The position numbers were made by a program, and so were the translations under genes. A model generated the notes under the pieces. It saw only the letters and a list, made by a program, of their open reading frames with translations, did not search any database and was not told where the DNA came from. Positions 1 to 8,355 of a stretch of 64,000 nt of DNA are shown one piece after another (the first letter of the stretch is position 1; the number at the start of each line of letters is the position of its first letter). The DNA is from Maribacter antarcticus DSM 21422. GTDB taxonomy: Bacteria; Bacteroidota; Bacteroidia; Flavobacteriales; Flavobacteriaceae. The DNA lies in assembly GCF_000621125.1 (NCBI RefSeq), contig NZ_JHZC01000004.1:1-64000 (forward strand), written 5' to 3'.

Positions 1-2177
1 ACTGTAACTCCTGATACGCCTTCTTCTCCTGGATCTTGAATACCATCTTCATCTTCATCTAAGAAAACGGTATCTCCTAGTGATGCTACAGGTGGATTAA
101 ATACCCCACAAGAACCATCTTCCGCAGTTGAAATTCCTTCTATAATAAACATTATATCCGGATCATTAGGATTTGGGTTTGTAACAAATTTATCCTTGGT
201 GCTAATACCCATACCAACTTCAGTTGGTTGAGAACATGACGTATGACTATCAAAAGAAACACCATTTACAGTGAATTTTGAATTGGTTCCAAATCTATCA
301 GCCGCTTGTATAAGAATGTAATCACCAAATGAGTGTGTACCACTATACTTTGTATTACTATACCCATCAGTCTCAAACTTAATATTAGCAGGACTTACAG
401 GACCTACATAACGCAAGTAAAATGCACTAACATGATCGTGATCACCATGTGATTGGCATACATCACAATCCTCAGGAGGTGGAGGTGTCGTAGGATTATA
501 AATACCAGCGTCTACCGTTGAGTTGTATACGTTAGGCGCTAAATCTATACATGCGGTTCTACCATTTGGACCTGCATCTGAATCGTTAGTATCATTACCA
601 CCTTGATTAGCGGGTGATACTATAAAATTAGTAGGTGTTATAAACTCTACTATATAATTAATGTTAGGGTCTAAATCGGAAAATAAATAATTTCCGCTAG
701 AATTAGTTGTAGTTGTACCCACCTGAGTACCACCACAGTTTAGTAAGTTAACTATAACGCCTGATACACCATTTTCACCGGCATTTTGAATACCATTTTG
801 GTTTGCATCTAGGAAAACAGTATCACCTAATGATGTTGATGCTGGTGTTGGTGGAGTAAATATCCCACAAGAACCATCCTCAGCTGTTGAAATTCCTTCT
901 ATGATAAACATTATATCCTTATCATTAGGATTTGGGTTTGTAACAAATTTATCCTTGGTGCTAATACCCATACCAACTTCAGTTGGTTGAGAACATGACG
1001 TATGACTATCAAAGGAAACACCATTTACAGTGAATTTTGAATTGGTTCCAAATCTATCAGCCGCTTGTATAAGAATGTAATCACCAAATGAGTGCGTACC
1101 ACTATACTTTGTATTACTGTAACCACCAGTCTCAAACTTAATACTAGCAGGACTAGGGCCTACATAACGCAAGTAAAAAGCACTAACATGATCATGGTCA
1201 CCATGTGATTGACAAACGTCACAATCTTCAGGAGGATTAGGACCCCCACCAGATCCAAAGGTATATTCTGGATTCCCACCAGAACAGTCAATTGTCCATT
1301 GTTTAATTTTTGTATCATCATCCGTGTTCCAAATTTCCCACGTTTCGCCATCAGCAACATTTTTAGTTACCGATTTTCCAGAAGCAATAGTTGTTTTATT
1401 ACCCCACTTATCCTTTCCTAAGTACCTCCATAAAACTCTATTCTTATTGCTTTCATTAACAAATGTTGCAGTACAACCATTAATTGGAGGATTAGAACCT
1501 GTGTCACCACACCATCCATCTTCTGCAGTTGCAATGTCTTCAATTATAAACATTATAACCTGGTCATTAGGATTTGGATTTGTAACAAATTTATCGTTGG
1601 TGCTAATACCCATGCCAACTTCAGTTGGTTTTGAACACGACGTATGACTATCAAACTTAACACCGTTAACAGTGAATTCTGAATTTGTTCCAAATCTATC
1701 CTCTGCCTCTATAAATATGATGTCATTAAATGAGTGCGTACCACTATACGTAGTATTACTGTAACCATCTGTTTTAAACTGAATGCTTGCTGGACTTATA
1801 GGACCAACATAACGCAGTTTCCATCCGCTAACATGATCATGTTTACCATGTGATTGACAAACATCACAATTTGGAGGGTTAGAATAATCATCTTTAGCAC
1901 CTACTTGATTAATTTTTGAAATTTTCTTTGGTGTGGAAGATTTGGAATAATAATCTCCATTTTCAAGTAATGGTCCAATCATTTTATTGGCAGAAACATC
2001 AGAAGTCTCTATAAAATTACCAAACAATAAGGATGAGAAACTTGAATGATTCAAGCTTTCAAAAAAGTTTTCTGTGTTTTTAGTCTTCTTATCGTTGCCT
2101 AAAACTTGTAATGGAAGAGAAATAAATAACATCAGTACAAAAACTAAAAAACTGTAAAAAATGTAATTTTTTTTCAT
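1..2177 (-). CDS. Secreted multi-domain repeat protein, DUF7467-like and SdrD_B-like modules (3' end outside window)
   Basis: Open from an ATG at 2177 to the left edge: 725 codons with no stop, so the C-terminus is missing. Residues 1-28 are a signal peptide (MKKN, a long hydrophobic run, then LQVLG). Three copies of a Cys/His-rich module begin with CDVCQSHG near residues 104, 319 and 571 and run about 120 residues. Each carries FGTNS, VNGV, SHTSCS and IIEGI or IIED, then a closing Cys. The spacing resembles DUF7467 (known from archaeal and Bacteroidota surface proteins). About residues 232-300 form a different module rich in Trp and Lys. SdrD_B-like modules (SLGDTVFLD...NGIQ) start near 446 and 697. 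The role is probably cell-surface or extracellular. A sorting signal (type A/B T9SS or gliding-type C-terminus) would lie outside the window. Family assignment is from memory of the motif pattern. Confidence 0.85.
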   Translation of the reverse strand, partial: MKKNYIFYSFLVFVLMLFISLPLQVLGNDKKTKNTENFFESLNHSSFSSLLFGNFIETSDVSANKMIGPLLENGDYYSKSSTPKKISKINQVGAKDDYSNPPNCDVCQSHGKHDHVSGWKLRYVGPISPASIQFKTDGYSNTTYSGTHSFNDIIFIEAEDRFGTNSEFTVNGVKFDSHTSCSKPTEVGMGISTNDKFVTNPNPNDQVIMFIIEDIATAEDGWCGDTGSNPPINGCTATFVNESNKNRVLWRYLGKDKWGNKTTIASGKSVTKNVADGETWEIWNTDDDTKIKQWTIDCSGGNPEYTFGSGGGPNPPEDCDVCQSHGDHDHVSAFYLRYVGPSPASIKFETGGYSNTKYSGTHSFGDYILIQAADRFGTNSKFTVNGVSFDSHTSCSQPTEVGMGISTKDKFVTNPNPNDKDIMFIIEGISTAEDGSCGIFTPPTPASTSLGDTVFLDANQNGIQNAGENGVSGVIVNLLNCGGTQVGTTTTNSSGNYLFSDLDPNINYIVEFITPTNFIVSPANQGGNDTNDSDAGPNGRTACIDLAPNVYNSTVDAGIYNPTTPPPPEDCDVCQSHGDHDHVSAFYLRYVGPVSPANIKFETDGYSNTKYSGTHSFGDYILIQAADRFGTNSKFTVNGVSFDSHTSCSQPTEVGMGISTKDKFVTNPNPNDPDIMFIIEGISTAEDGSCGVFNPPVASLGDTVFLDEDEDGIQDPGEEGVSGVT
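105..480. repeat. Direct repeat copy A inside the DUF7467-like protein gene
   Basis: About 376 bases that are almost identical to 864-1236 at an offset of 759 (756 after a 3-base indel that changes GPVSP to GPSP). Long stretches match with only scattered single-base changes. It encodes the third DUF7467-like module. The likeness at synonymous positions points to recent duplication or gene conversion. Confidence 0.9.
864..1236. repeat. Direct repeat copy B inside the DUF7467-like protein gene
   Basis: Partner of the copy at 105-480, encoding the second DUF7467-like module. A third, clearly more diverged copy lies at about 1505-1880. An SdrD_B-like segment separates copies A and B, so the duplicated unit was probably module plus spacer. 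Confidence 0.9.
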
Positions 2178-2479
2178 TTTGAGGTTTATTTTGTTAGTTT
2201 TTTAAAGTGTGAAATAAATATATTTGTTAAAATATTCTTAACAAATAGAAAAAAATTCGATAACATGTTAAAAATTATCGGTTAGTAACATACTTAAATT
2301 GCAAAATGTAGGAATATACGTAGTAATAAAAAAAATATTAGTTTCGTTGTACTGCACGATTTATCGATTAAGTGTAATTCGATGTTGATAAAAAAATCAC
2401 CTACTACTTAGAATAAGGAACCCTAAAGTACTTTGCTAATTGTATAATTAATCTTAAACTAATTTACTGTTGTTCATTT
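2178..2479. other. AT-rich intergenic region upstream of the repeat protein gene
   Basis: About 300 bases, very AT-rich, between the divergent repeat-protein gene and a decayed gene. It presumably contains the promoter of the minus-strand gene. I saw no RNA gene or clear hairpin. Confidence 0.5.
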
Positions 2480-3117
2480 ATGAGGCAGCTAACGTTTTGG
2501 ATTGCAGGACTTATTTTTGGATTTAAATGTTCAGGGGAGTATCAATATTTTACACGGACATACGCAATAAAATAAGGCCTAATTTGATTTTTGATAGTAT
2601 GTTAGCGCTAAATATTTCCGTTTATTCGATAGGTTTTTTTAGCGGTACACGGTATAATACGGTTACTAATATCTATTTTTACAACGTATATAAACCCTGT
2701 TTTCGATTGCAATATTTTCCCTTATATATCAAGTGTTGCGTAGAAAAATAATTTTACCTGCCGCATTGGAATTGTATATAGGCTAAATTTTTAATAGATA
2801 CGTTAAAGTCATCTTCAATCATTCCTCGGATATTCAGTTAAATTGTTGTCTACCTTGATATCATATACAACAGGTTACCACGGGTTAGCCTTTTTGTAGT
2901 ACTTAGGTTTAGGTTTTTAATGGATTTTCGATTATCTATTCAGGTAGTTTTGAGTTTATAGGTGATTAGGTAAATCTCCATTTCAGAGATGCATCCCCAG
3001 AAAATGTTTTGCTAGACCTAAAACAAATAGCAGTTGATTTTCAATTTAGCTTTAGCGTAGGTTTTAATTACACTTTTGGTTTTCCTTTAATAGCACCATT
3101 AACCTTCAGATTATAAG
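2480..3117 (+). pseudogene. Decayed outer-membrane beta-barrel protein gene
   Basis: An ATG at 2480 opens a short signal-peptide-like reading (MRQLTFWIAGLIFGF, then stop at 2573-2575). The far end, 2970-3117, reads in one frame as a typical barrel C-terminus: RDASPENVLLDLKQ, then VDFQFSFSVGFNYTFG, then stop. Between them only scraps survive in shifting frames (for example RRKIILPAALEL near 2730-2780), full of stops. In Bacteroidota, barrels with a GDAS..DVLL..KQLATDF..SVG..YTFG ending are common, and I read this as a remnant of one. The ending also lacks the usual SIYNNVVNPRF tail. The link between the two ends is inference. A 74-codon open frame at 2527-2751 is probably chance. Confidence 0.45.
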
Positions 3118-3360
3118 AATGCATCTTAAATGAATTAGGTGCTGTAGGATTTGATGTGTCTTGAAAAGAATCTAGGAATGTATAAATAATTTCAGATAAT
3201 AAGATGTGGGGAATAAAAAGGCATTCACTAAGGTTAATTTAGAATTTATAACCTATTAAAAAGAATCAGTTTTTTAGTTATCGTACAAATGAGGGAAAAA
3301 AGCCCTTGAATTATTTTCAAACAATCCCTAAGACCTATCTTTGTAAAAAGACCCATACTC

Positions 3361-4137
3361 ATGGAATTAAAACTTACCAGACCCATTTGTTTTTTTGATT
3401 TAGAAACAACCGGTACTAATGTAGCCAAAGATCGTATAGTAGAAATTGCCATACTTAAGGTTTTTCCTAATGGCAATAAGGAAAGCAAAACATGGCTCGT
3501 TAATCCTGAAATGATTATACCTGATGAAGTAATAGTAATTCATGGTATTTCCAACGAAAAGGTGGCCAACGAACCCACCTTCAATGACCTTTCAAAGGAA
3601 ATTTACACAATGATAAAGGATGCCGATTTGGGTGGATTTAATTCTGACCGATTCGATATTCCATTGCTAGCTGAGGAGCTTTTACGTGTTGGAATCGATT
3701 TTGACATGAAGCATACCGTCTCTGTAGATGTCCAAACCATTTTTCATAAAATGGAAAAACGTACCCTAGGAGCTGCGTATAAATTTTATTGCGATAAGGA
3801 TTTGACTGATGCTCATAGTGCAGCTGCGGATACCAATGCTACCTACGAGGTCTTGCTTTCACAGTTGGACAGGTACCCCGAACTGGAAAATAATATTAAG
3901 AAATTATCGGAATTTTCAAGAAGGAAGCAATCGGTAGATTTTGCGGGGTTTATAGCCTTGGATGAGCATGGCGATGAAATCTTTTCCTTCGGAAAACACA
4001 AAGGAAAGAAAGTACACGATGTTCTGGAAAAAGAACCTGGATATTTTGGGTGGATGCTTAATGCTGATTTCCCCTTGTACACTAAAAAAGTATTGACACA
4101 GATTAAACTTAGCAAGCTAAACACTAAACTGAGTTAG
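3361..4137 (+). CDS. DnaQ-like 3'-5' exonuclease with C-terminal DUF3820 domain
   Basis: 258 residues. The N-terminal DEDD exonuclease fold shows ExoI FFDLETTG (Asp13, Glu15), ExoII GGFNSDRFD near residues 91-99 and ExoIII HSAAADTNATYEV near 140-155. All acidic residues are present, so it should be active on DNA or RNA ends (DEDDh type). From about residue 200 a DUF3820 domain follows (FSFGKHKGKKV, then GYFGWML), a small basic module often fused to exonucleases. It lacks polymerase III contacts, so it is a proofreading-like or repair nuclease rather than clearly the epsilon subunit. TATCTTTG at 3336-3343 is a fitting -7 box. The gene stands alone, about 240 bases before the next plus-strand gene. 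A stand-alone DUF3820 protein is encoded at 33765. Confidence 0.92.
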   Translation: MELKLTRPICFFDLETTGTNVAKDRIVEIAILKVFPNGNKESKTWLVNPEMIIPDEVIVIHGISNEKVANEPTFNDLSKEIYTMIKDADLGGFNSDRFDIPLLAEELLRVGIDFDMKHTVSVDVQTIFHKMEKRTLGAAYKFYCDKDLTDAHSAAADTNATYEVLLSQLDRYPELENNIKKLSEFSRRKQSVDFAGFIALDEHGDEIFSFGKHKGKKVHDVLEKEPGYFGWMLNADFPLYTKKVLTQIKLSKLNTKLS

Positions 4138-4379
4138 ATGAGGCTTCTTATGCACAAAGCTTATGCTATTCACGAGTTCTTAATTAAATTATTAAAAGTA
4201 AAGTAATACAAGACCTTTTTGCACCCACTTTTGCTGCAGAGTGTCAAAAAAATAAAAATTATAGAACCTTGGTTTTCGGCCTCTGAGAATGGTTGGATTT
4301 CGTTATTGTATCCGAGGGAAATTAAAAAGGTTTGATACCCTCAATTAGTATCTAAATATCCAAAAAGTAAAAAAGATAG

Positions 4380-4991
4380 ATGAAAATTATTTGTATAGGT
4401 AGAAATTATACCGATCATATTGCAGAACTCAAAAATGAAAAACCTACGGAACCCGTTGTGTTTATAAAACCGGACTCTTCACTACTACCTAAAGAACAGG
4501 ATTTTTATATTCCGGAGTTTTCTAATGATGTCCATTATGAAGTGGAAGTTTTGTTCAAAATCAAAAAAGTAGGGAAGCATATAAAGGCTTCTTTTGCACA
4601 TACCTATTATGATGAAATTGGTTTGGGAATTGATTTTACAGCACGGGACTTACAAACTACCTTAAAGGAAAAGGGTTTACCATGGGAAAAGGCCAAGGGT
4701 TTTGATGGTGCGGCTGTTATTGGGGAATGGTTGCCTAAAACCAATTTTAAAGACTTGAACGACCTGAGTTTCGATCTAAAAAAGAATAACGAGATTGTGC
4801 AATCTGGAAATACAGGTCTTATGCTCTGGAAAGTAGATGAGCTCATTGCTTACGTGTCTACCTTTTTTATGTTGAAGAAAGGAGACGTGCTTTTTACGGG
4901 TACGCCTGCAGGTGTTGGGAAAGTAGCGGCAAATGACTATCTTTCGGGTAGTTTGGAAAACAAGGAACTTTTTAACGTAAGAATTAAATAA
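4380..4991 (+). CDS. Fumarylacetoacetate hydrolase family protein
   Basis: 203 residues, the length of the compact single-domain FAH proteins (YcgM/acylpyruvase-like). Metal ligands are visible: the Glu pair in HYEVEVLFK (about residues 58-66) and the Asp in GIDFTARDLQ (about 82-91). LFTGTPAGVGKV near 166-177 is the family glycine-rich C-terminal motif. Known members hydrolyse or decarboxylate beta-diketo acids with Mg2+ or Mn2+ in the cytoplasm. The substrate here cannot be told. It is the first gene of a translationally coupled set: its stop overlaps the ATG of the Hpt gene (TAATG at 4989-4993), which in turn overlaps cinA. Confidence 0.93.
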   Translation: MKIICIGRNYTDHIAELKNEKPTEPVVFIKPDSSLLPKEQDFYIPEFSNDVHYEVEVLFKIKKVGKHIKASFAHTYYDEIGLGIDFTARDLQTTLKEKGLPWEKAKGFDGAAVIGEWLPKTNFKDLNDLSFDLKKNNEIVQSGNTGLMLWKVDELIAYVSTFFMLKKGDVLFTGTPAGVGKVAANDYLSGSLENKELFNVRIK

Positions 4992-5329
4992 TGATTTATA
5001 GTCTTGATAAAATTAATGAGATGGCAGAGGGGGATCAGGATTTCATAAATTCTGTAGTTTCTGTTTTTCTTGAAGAAGTTCCAGAAGATTTGTTGGCTTT
5101 GAAAAAGGCCTTAGCGGAGGATGATTATCAACAGGTGTATCAGTTGGCACATAAAATAAAGCCTAATGTAGATTTGTTAGGAATGGAGCAAACCCGTGCT
5201 GCTGCTTTGGAGATGGAGACACTTGGTAAAAGCGAATCTAATATGGAAGAAATCAAACGAATCTTCCCATTACTTAGCGCAGATATCCATCAGGTGGTTT
5301 CTGAGTTGAAGAATGATTTTGACTGCTAA
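4991..5329 (+). CDS. Histidine phosphotransfer (Hpt) domain protein
   Basis: 112 residues, one Hpt four-helix domain and nothing else. The phosphorylatable residue is His54 in [14 protein letters not shown]. The following KIKP replaces the KGSS of enterobacterial Hpt domains, and I recall similar forms in Bacteroidota. Known Hpt proteins relay phosphate between hybrid kinases and response regulators. No kinase or regulator gene lies in this window, so partners are encoded elsewhere. It is wedged by one-base-scale overlaps between the FAH hydrolase gene and cinA, which implies co-transcription, though a functional link to either is not obvious. Confidence 0.88.
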   Translation: MIYSLDKINEMAEGDQDFINSVVSVFLEEVPEDLLALKKALAEDDYQQVYQLAHKIKPNVDLLGMEQTRAAALEMETLGKSESNMEEIKRIFPLLSADIHQVVSELKNDFDC

Positions 5330-6576
5330 TGCTAGCAGAAATAATTACAATCGGTGATGAGATTCTCATTGGACAGATAGTGGATACAAATTCTGCCTTT
5401 ATCGCTAAAGAACTCAATAAAATAGGTGTTTCTGTTTATCAGATTACTTCGGTTCAAGACGAAAAAGAGCACATCCTTCATGCTTTAGCTAATGCAAAAT
5501 CGAAGGTTGATATTGTTATCGTTACCGGGGGCCTAGGGCCTACCAAGGATGATATTACCAAACATACTTTTTGTAGGTTCTTTAATGATGTATTGGTTGA
5601 AAATAAAAATGTTCTAGCGCATGTAGAAATGCTTTTTGCTAAGTATATATCAACTCCGATATCTGATTTAAATCGAAAGCAAGCGCTTTTGCCTAGTAAA
5701 GCAAAAGTACTACATAATGCACATGGCACTGCTCCTGGAATGTGGATTCATGAGGATGGTACAACTTTTATTTCCTTGCCTGGTGTCCCTTTTGAGATGA
5801 AAAACTTGATGAAGGTGGAAGTATTGCCCAAATTGGTGGCGTTTTATGAACGACCCCATATTATTCATAGAACTATTGTTACTTATGGATTAGGAGAAAG
5901 TGCCATTGCGCAGAAAATTGAAGCCTGGGAGGATGAATTGCCTCCGTTTGTCAAACTAGCCTATTTGCCCAATTTAGGAAAGGTAAGGTTGCGAATGACT
6001 GCAAAGGGAGCTGATTATGACGTTTTAAAGGCGGCCATAGAAGCAGAGCATAAAAAATTACTTCCGCTCCTAGGAGCTATTGTATATGGCACGGAAGATG
6101 AAGAAACTATAGAGGAGGTAGTAGCCAAACTACTAAAAGCGAAGGGTCTAACCGTAGCAAGTGCAGAGAGCTTTACAGGAGGTAAGATTGCATCACTGCT
6201 CACGGCTATTCCAGGAGCATCTGCCTACTTTAAAGGCAGTGTTATAAGCTACGCGACAGAAACTAAAATAAAGGTGCTAAATGTGCCAGAAAAAATAATA
6301 GACCAGTACTCCGTAGTAAGTGAGCAGGTGGCTGTGGCTATGGCTTCTGGAGTACAAGAGCTATTGAAAACCGATTTTGCCATTGCTACAACGGGTAATG
6401 CAGGTCCTTCCAAGGGAGACTCAGATGCTGCTGTGGGAGTTGTCTGTATCGCTATAGCTTCGCCAAAAGGTGTATTTGTAGAAAAATTTCAAATGGGTAC
6501 GCATAGAGAACGTATTGTTCAAAAGTCTGTAAATAAGGCCTTTGAACTGCTTCAAAAAGAAATTTCAAAAATGTGA
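5329..6576 (+). CDS. cinA: CinA family protein (nicotinamide-nucleotide amidohydrolase / MoCF-like)
   Basis: 415 residues with both classical halves. The N-terminal molybdopterin-binding-like (COG1058) domain, residues 1-170, has [16 protein letters not shown] and [14 protein letters not shown]. The C-terminal CinA (PncC) domain, about 255-410, has [15 protein letters not shown] and [11 protein letters not shown]. Known two-domain CinA proteins hydrolyse ADP-ribose and deamidate NMN, recycling pyridine nucleotides. A role in competence is only documented in some Firmicutes. The start is fixed by TAATG overlap with the Hpt gene. About 70 bases separate its stop from rpmB, which has its own promoter. 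Confidence 0.95.
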   Translation: MLAEIITIGDEILIGQIVDTNSAFIAKELNKIGVSVYQITSVQDEKEHILHALANAKSKVDIVIVTGGLGPTKDDITKHTFCRFFNDVLVENKNVLAHVEMLFAKYISTPISDLNRKQALLPSKAKVLHNAHGTAPGMWIHEDGTTFISLPGVPFEMKNLMKVEVLPKLVAFYERPHIIHRTIVTYGLGESAIAQKIEAWEDELPPFVKLAYLPNLGKVRLRMTAKGADYDVLKAAIEAEHKKLLPLLGAIVYGTEDEETIEEVVAKLLKAKGLTVASAESFTGGKIASLLTAIPGASAYFKGSVISYATETKIKVLNVPEKIIDQYSVVSEQVAVAMASGVQELLKTDFAIATTGNAGPSKGDSDAAVGVVCIAIASPKGVFVEKFQMGTHRERIVQKSVNKAFELLQKEISKM

Positions 6577-6585
6577 AGTAGAATG

Positions 6586-6616
6586 TTGGCTGTAAGATAA
6601 AAATGATATAAATTTG
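6586..6616 (+). promoter_or_regulatory. Bacteroidota-type promoter for the rpmB operon
   Basis: TTG at 6586-6588, a 20-base spacer, then TAAATTTG at 6609-6616. This matches the Bacteroidota consensus TTG/TAnnTTTG at good spacing. The rpmB ATG lies 29 bases downstream. Confidence 0.65.
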
Positions 6617-6645
6617 CATCCTGTTTAAAAGAAAAATTCGACACA

Positions 6646-6882
6646 ATGTCTAAAGTTTGTGAGATTACCGGAAAGAGAGCAATGTTCGGAAATAACGTTT
6701 CCTTCTCAATTAATAAGACCAGAAGAAGATTTGATGTAAATCTTTCTAAAAAGAAATTTTACATTCCTGAAGAGGACCGTTGGGTTACTTTGAAAGTTTC
6801 CGCAAGAGCTTTAAAGAGCATCAACAAGAAGGGTATTTCAGCTGTGTTGAAAGAAGCAAAAGCTAAAGGGTTAGTAAAATAA
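6646..6882 (+). CDS. rpmB: 50S ribosomal protein L28 (bL28)
   Basis: 78 residues, a normal length. It begins MSKVCEITGKRAMFGNNVS, the conserved N-terminus with CxxTGK, followed by the basic RRRFDVNLSKKKFY segment and the KVSARALKSINKKG tail. It is a structural component of the large ribosomal subunit. It leads a compact set rpmB, rpmG, bL38, all on the plus strand with gaps of 21 and 68 bases, ended by a hairpin terminator at 7321-7364. Confidence 0.98.
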   Translation: MSKVCEITGKRAMFGNNVSFSINKTRRRFDVNLSKKKFYIPEEDRWVTLKVSARALKSINKKGISAVLKEAKAKGLVK

Positions 6883-6903
6883 TCCCGAAAATTATAGATT
6901 ACG

Positions 6904-7086
6904 ATGGCAAAAAAAGGCAACAGAATACAAGTTATTTTAGAATGTACCGAGCACAAAGAATCGGGACAAGCTGGGACGTCTAGGTATATTACTACCAAGA
7001 ATAAGAAGAACACTCCAGAAAGGATGGAAATTAAAAAGTTCAATCCTATCCTAAAAAGGATGACAGTTCATAAAGAAATTAAATAA
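6904..7086 (+). CDS. rpmG: 50S ribosomal protein L33 (bL33)
   Basis: 60 residues, beginning [18 protein letters not shown]. It shows [20 protein letters not shown], which is the L33 core. Only one Cys (ECTEH) is present and the usual CxxC pairs are absent, so this is the zinc-free C- form. It sits 21 bases after rpmB, the common arrangement in Bacteroidota, and before the bL38 gene. Confidence 0.97.
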   Translation: MAKKGNRIQVILECTEHKESGQAGTSRYITTKNKKNTPERMEIKKFNPILKRMTVHKEIK

Positions 7087-7154
7087 ATTAATTTCCGAGC
7101 TTACTGAAACGATTTCAGGATAAGTACGAAATTGACAATAAAAGATAATTAGTC

Positions 7155-7307
7155 ATGGCAAAGAAGACCGTAGCAAGTTTACAGACAAGCTCCAAAAGAT
7201 TAACAAAAGCGATTAAGATGGTAAAGTCACCAAAAAGTGGTGCTTACGTATTTGTTGAGTCGGTTATGGCTCCAGATATGGTAGATGCTTGGATTGCAAA
7301 GAAATAA
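7155..7307 (+). CDS. DUF4295 family protein, ribosomal protein bL38 of Bacteroidota
   Basis: 50 residues: MAKKTVASLQTSSKRLTKAI at the start, then VKSPKSGAYVFVESVMAP and a DAWIAKK end. This is the DUF4295 family, found next to rpmB-rpmG across Bacteroidota. From memory, the Flavobacterium johnsoniae ribosome structure placed a DUF4295 protein in the large subunit and named it bL38. That naming is from knowledge, not the sequence. It is easily missed because of its length. It is the last gene before the terminator. Confidence 0.93.
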   Translation: MAKKTVASLQTSSKRLTKAIKMVKSPKSGAYVFVESVMAPDMVDAWIAKK

Positions 7308-7320
7308 TACATCGGTATTA

Positions 7321-7364
7321 AAACTTAAAAAGCCTCTTTCTTTCGAAAGGGGCTTTTTAAGTTT
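7321..7364 (+). terminator. Intrinsic terminator after the rpmB-rpmG-bL38 operon
   Basis: A long inverted repeat, aaacttaaaaagcctctttc against gaaaggggctttttaagttt, with a 4-base loop and T-rich right arm. It begins 14 bases after the bL38 stop and could work in both directions. The -7 box TATATTTG for ftsY follows directly at 7365-7372. Confidence 0.85.
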
Positions 7365-7392
7365 TATATTTGATTAATTATTCAATACTAAA

Positions 7393-8355
7393 ATGAGTTT
7401 ATTTAAAAAGATATTTTCTTCCCAGAAGAAGGAAAGTTTGGATAAAGGACTAGAAAAGACTAAAACAAGCTTCTTTTCTAAACTAGGTAAGGCGGTTGCA
7501 GGAAAGTCTAAGGTAGATGACGATGTACTGGATAACCTGGAAGAAGTCCTTGTTTCATCAGATGTTGGCGTGGACACGACCTTGAAAATTATAGCGCGAA
7601 TTGAAGCTCGAGTTACCAAAGATAAATATATGGGTACGGACGAGCTTAATGAAATCTTACGGGAAGAAATAGCAGGTCTACTATCCGAAACCCATACCGG
7701 TGATGCTACGGAGATTCACATTCCAAAGGGTAAAAAGCCTTATGTGATTATGGTAGTAGGGGTTAACGGAGCCGGTAAAACAACGACTATAGGTAAGTTA
7801 GCTTTTCAATTAAAAAAGCAGGGCTATAAGGTGGTTTTAGGAGCTGCGGACACCTTTAGGGCAGCGGCTATAGATCAGTTACAAGTTTGGGCAGATCGCG
7901 TTGGCGTACCTATTGTTAAACAACAAATGGGCAGTGACCCAGCTTCGGTCGCTTTTGACACCCTTAGTTCAGCCGTAACCCAAGATGCGGATGTGGTTAT
8001 TATAGATACAGCCGGACGCTTACACAACAAAGTAAACCTCATGAATGAGCTTACGAAAGTAAAGAGGGTAATGCAAAAGGTAGTAGAAGGTACACCACAC
8101 GAGGTATTATTGGTGTTGGATGGTTCTACGGGGCAAAATGCCTTTGAACAGGCAAAGCAATTTACCAAAGCTACCGAAGTGACAGCTTTAGCGGTTACAA
8201 AATTAGACGGGACCGCAAAAGGTGGTGTCGTTATAGGAATCTCCGACCAATTTCAGATTCCTGTTAAATACATCGGAGTAGGGGAAGATTTAGAAGATTT
8301 ACAAGTATTTAATAAGTATGAATTTGTAGATTCTTTTTTTACAATAAAAGGTTGA
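7393..8355 (+). CDS. ftsY: Signal recognition particle receptor FtsY
   Basis: 320 residues, a short FtsY without the long acidic A domain of E. coli. The NG domain is complete: P-loop GVNGAGKTTTIGKL near residue 122, DTFRAAAIDQL, DTAGRL near 205 and TKLDGTAKGG near 270. It is the SRP-receptor GTPase that docks ribosome-nascent-chain-SRP complexes at the membrane for SecYEG delivery. yidC, whose product works in the same route, lies at 35786. TATATTTG at 7365-7372, 20 bases before the ATG, fits a promoter of its own. The stop overlaps the next gene's TTG start. Confidence 0.98.
   Translation: MSLFKKIFSSQKKESLDKGLEKTKTSFFSKLGKAVAGKSKVDDDVLDNLEEVLVSSDVGVDTTLKIIARIEARVTKDKYMGTDELNEILREEIAGLLSETHTGDATEIHIPKGKKPYVIMVVGVNGAGKTTTIGKLAFQLKKQGYKVVLGAADTFRAAAIDQLQVWADRVGVPIVKQQMGSDPASVAFDTLSSAVTQDADVVIIDTAGRLHNKVNLMNELTKVKRVMQKVVEGTPHEVLLVLDGSTGQNAFEQAKQFTKATEVTALAVTKLDGTAKGGVVIGISDQFQIPVKYIGVGEDLEDLQVFNKYEFVDSFFTIKG

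Noticed and set aside
1-2177. CRISPR-like regularity of repeated segments
   Set aside because: The repeats are long, in frame and protein-coding (DUF7467-like and SdrD_B-like modules), with no short direct repeats separated by unique spacers.
2527-2751. 74-codon open frame on the plus strand
   Set aside because: Low-complexity, Tyr/Phe/Ile-rich translation of AT-rich DNA within the decayed barrel gene; no motif, signal or start context.
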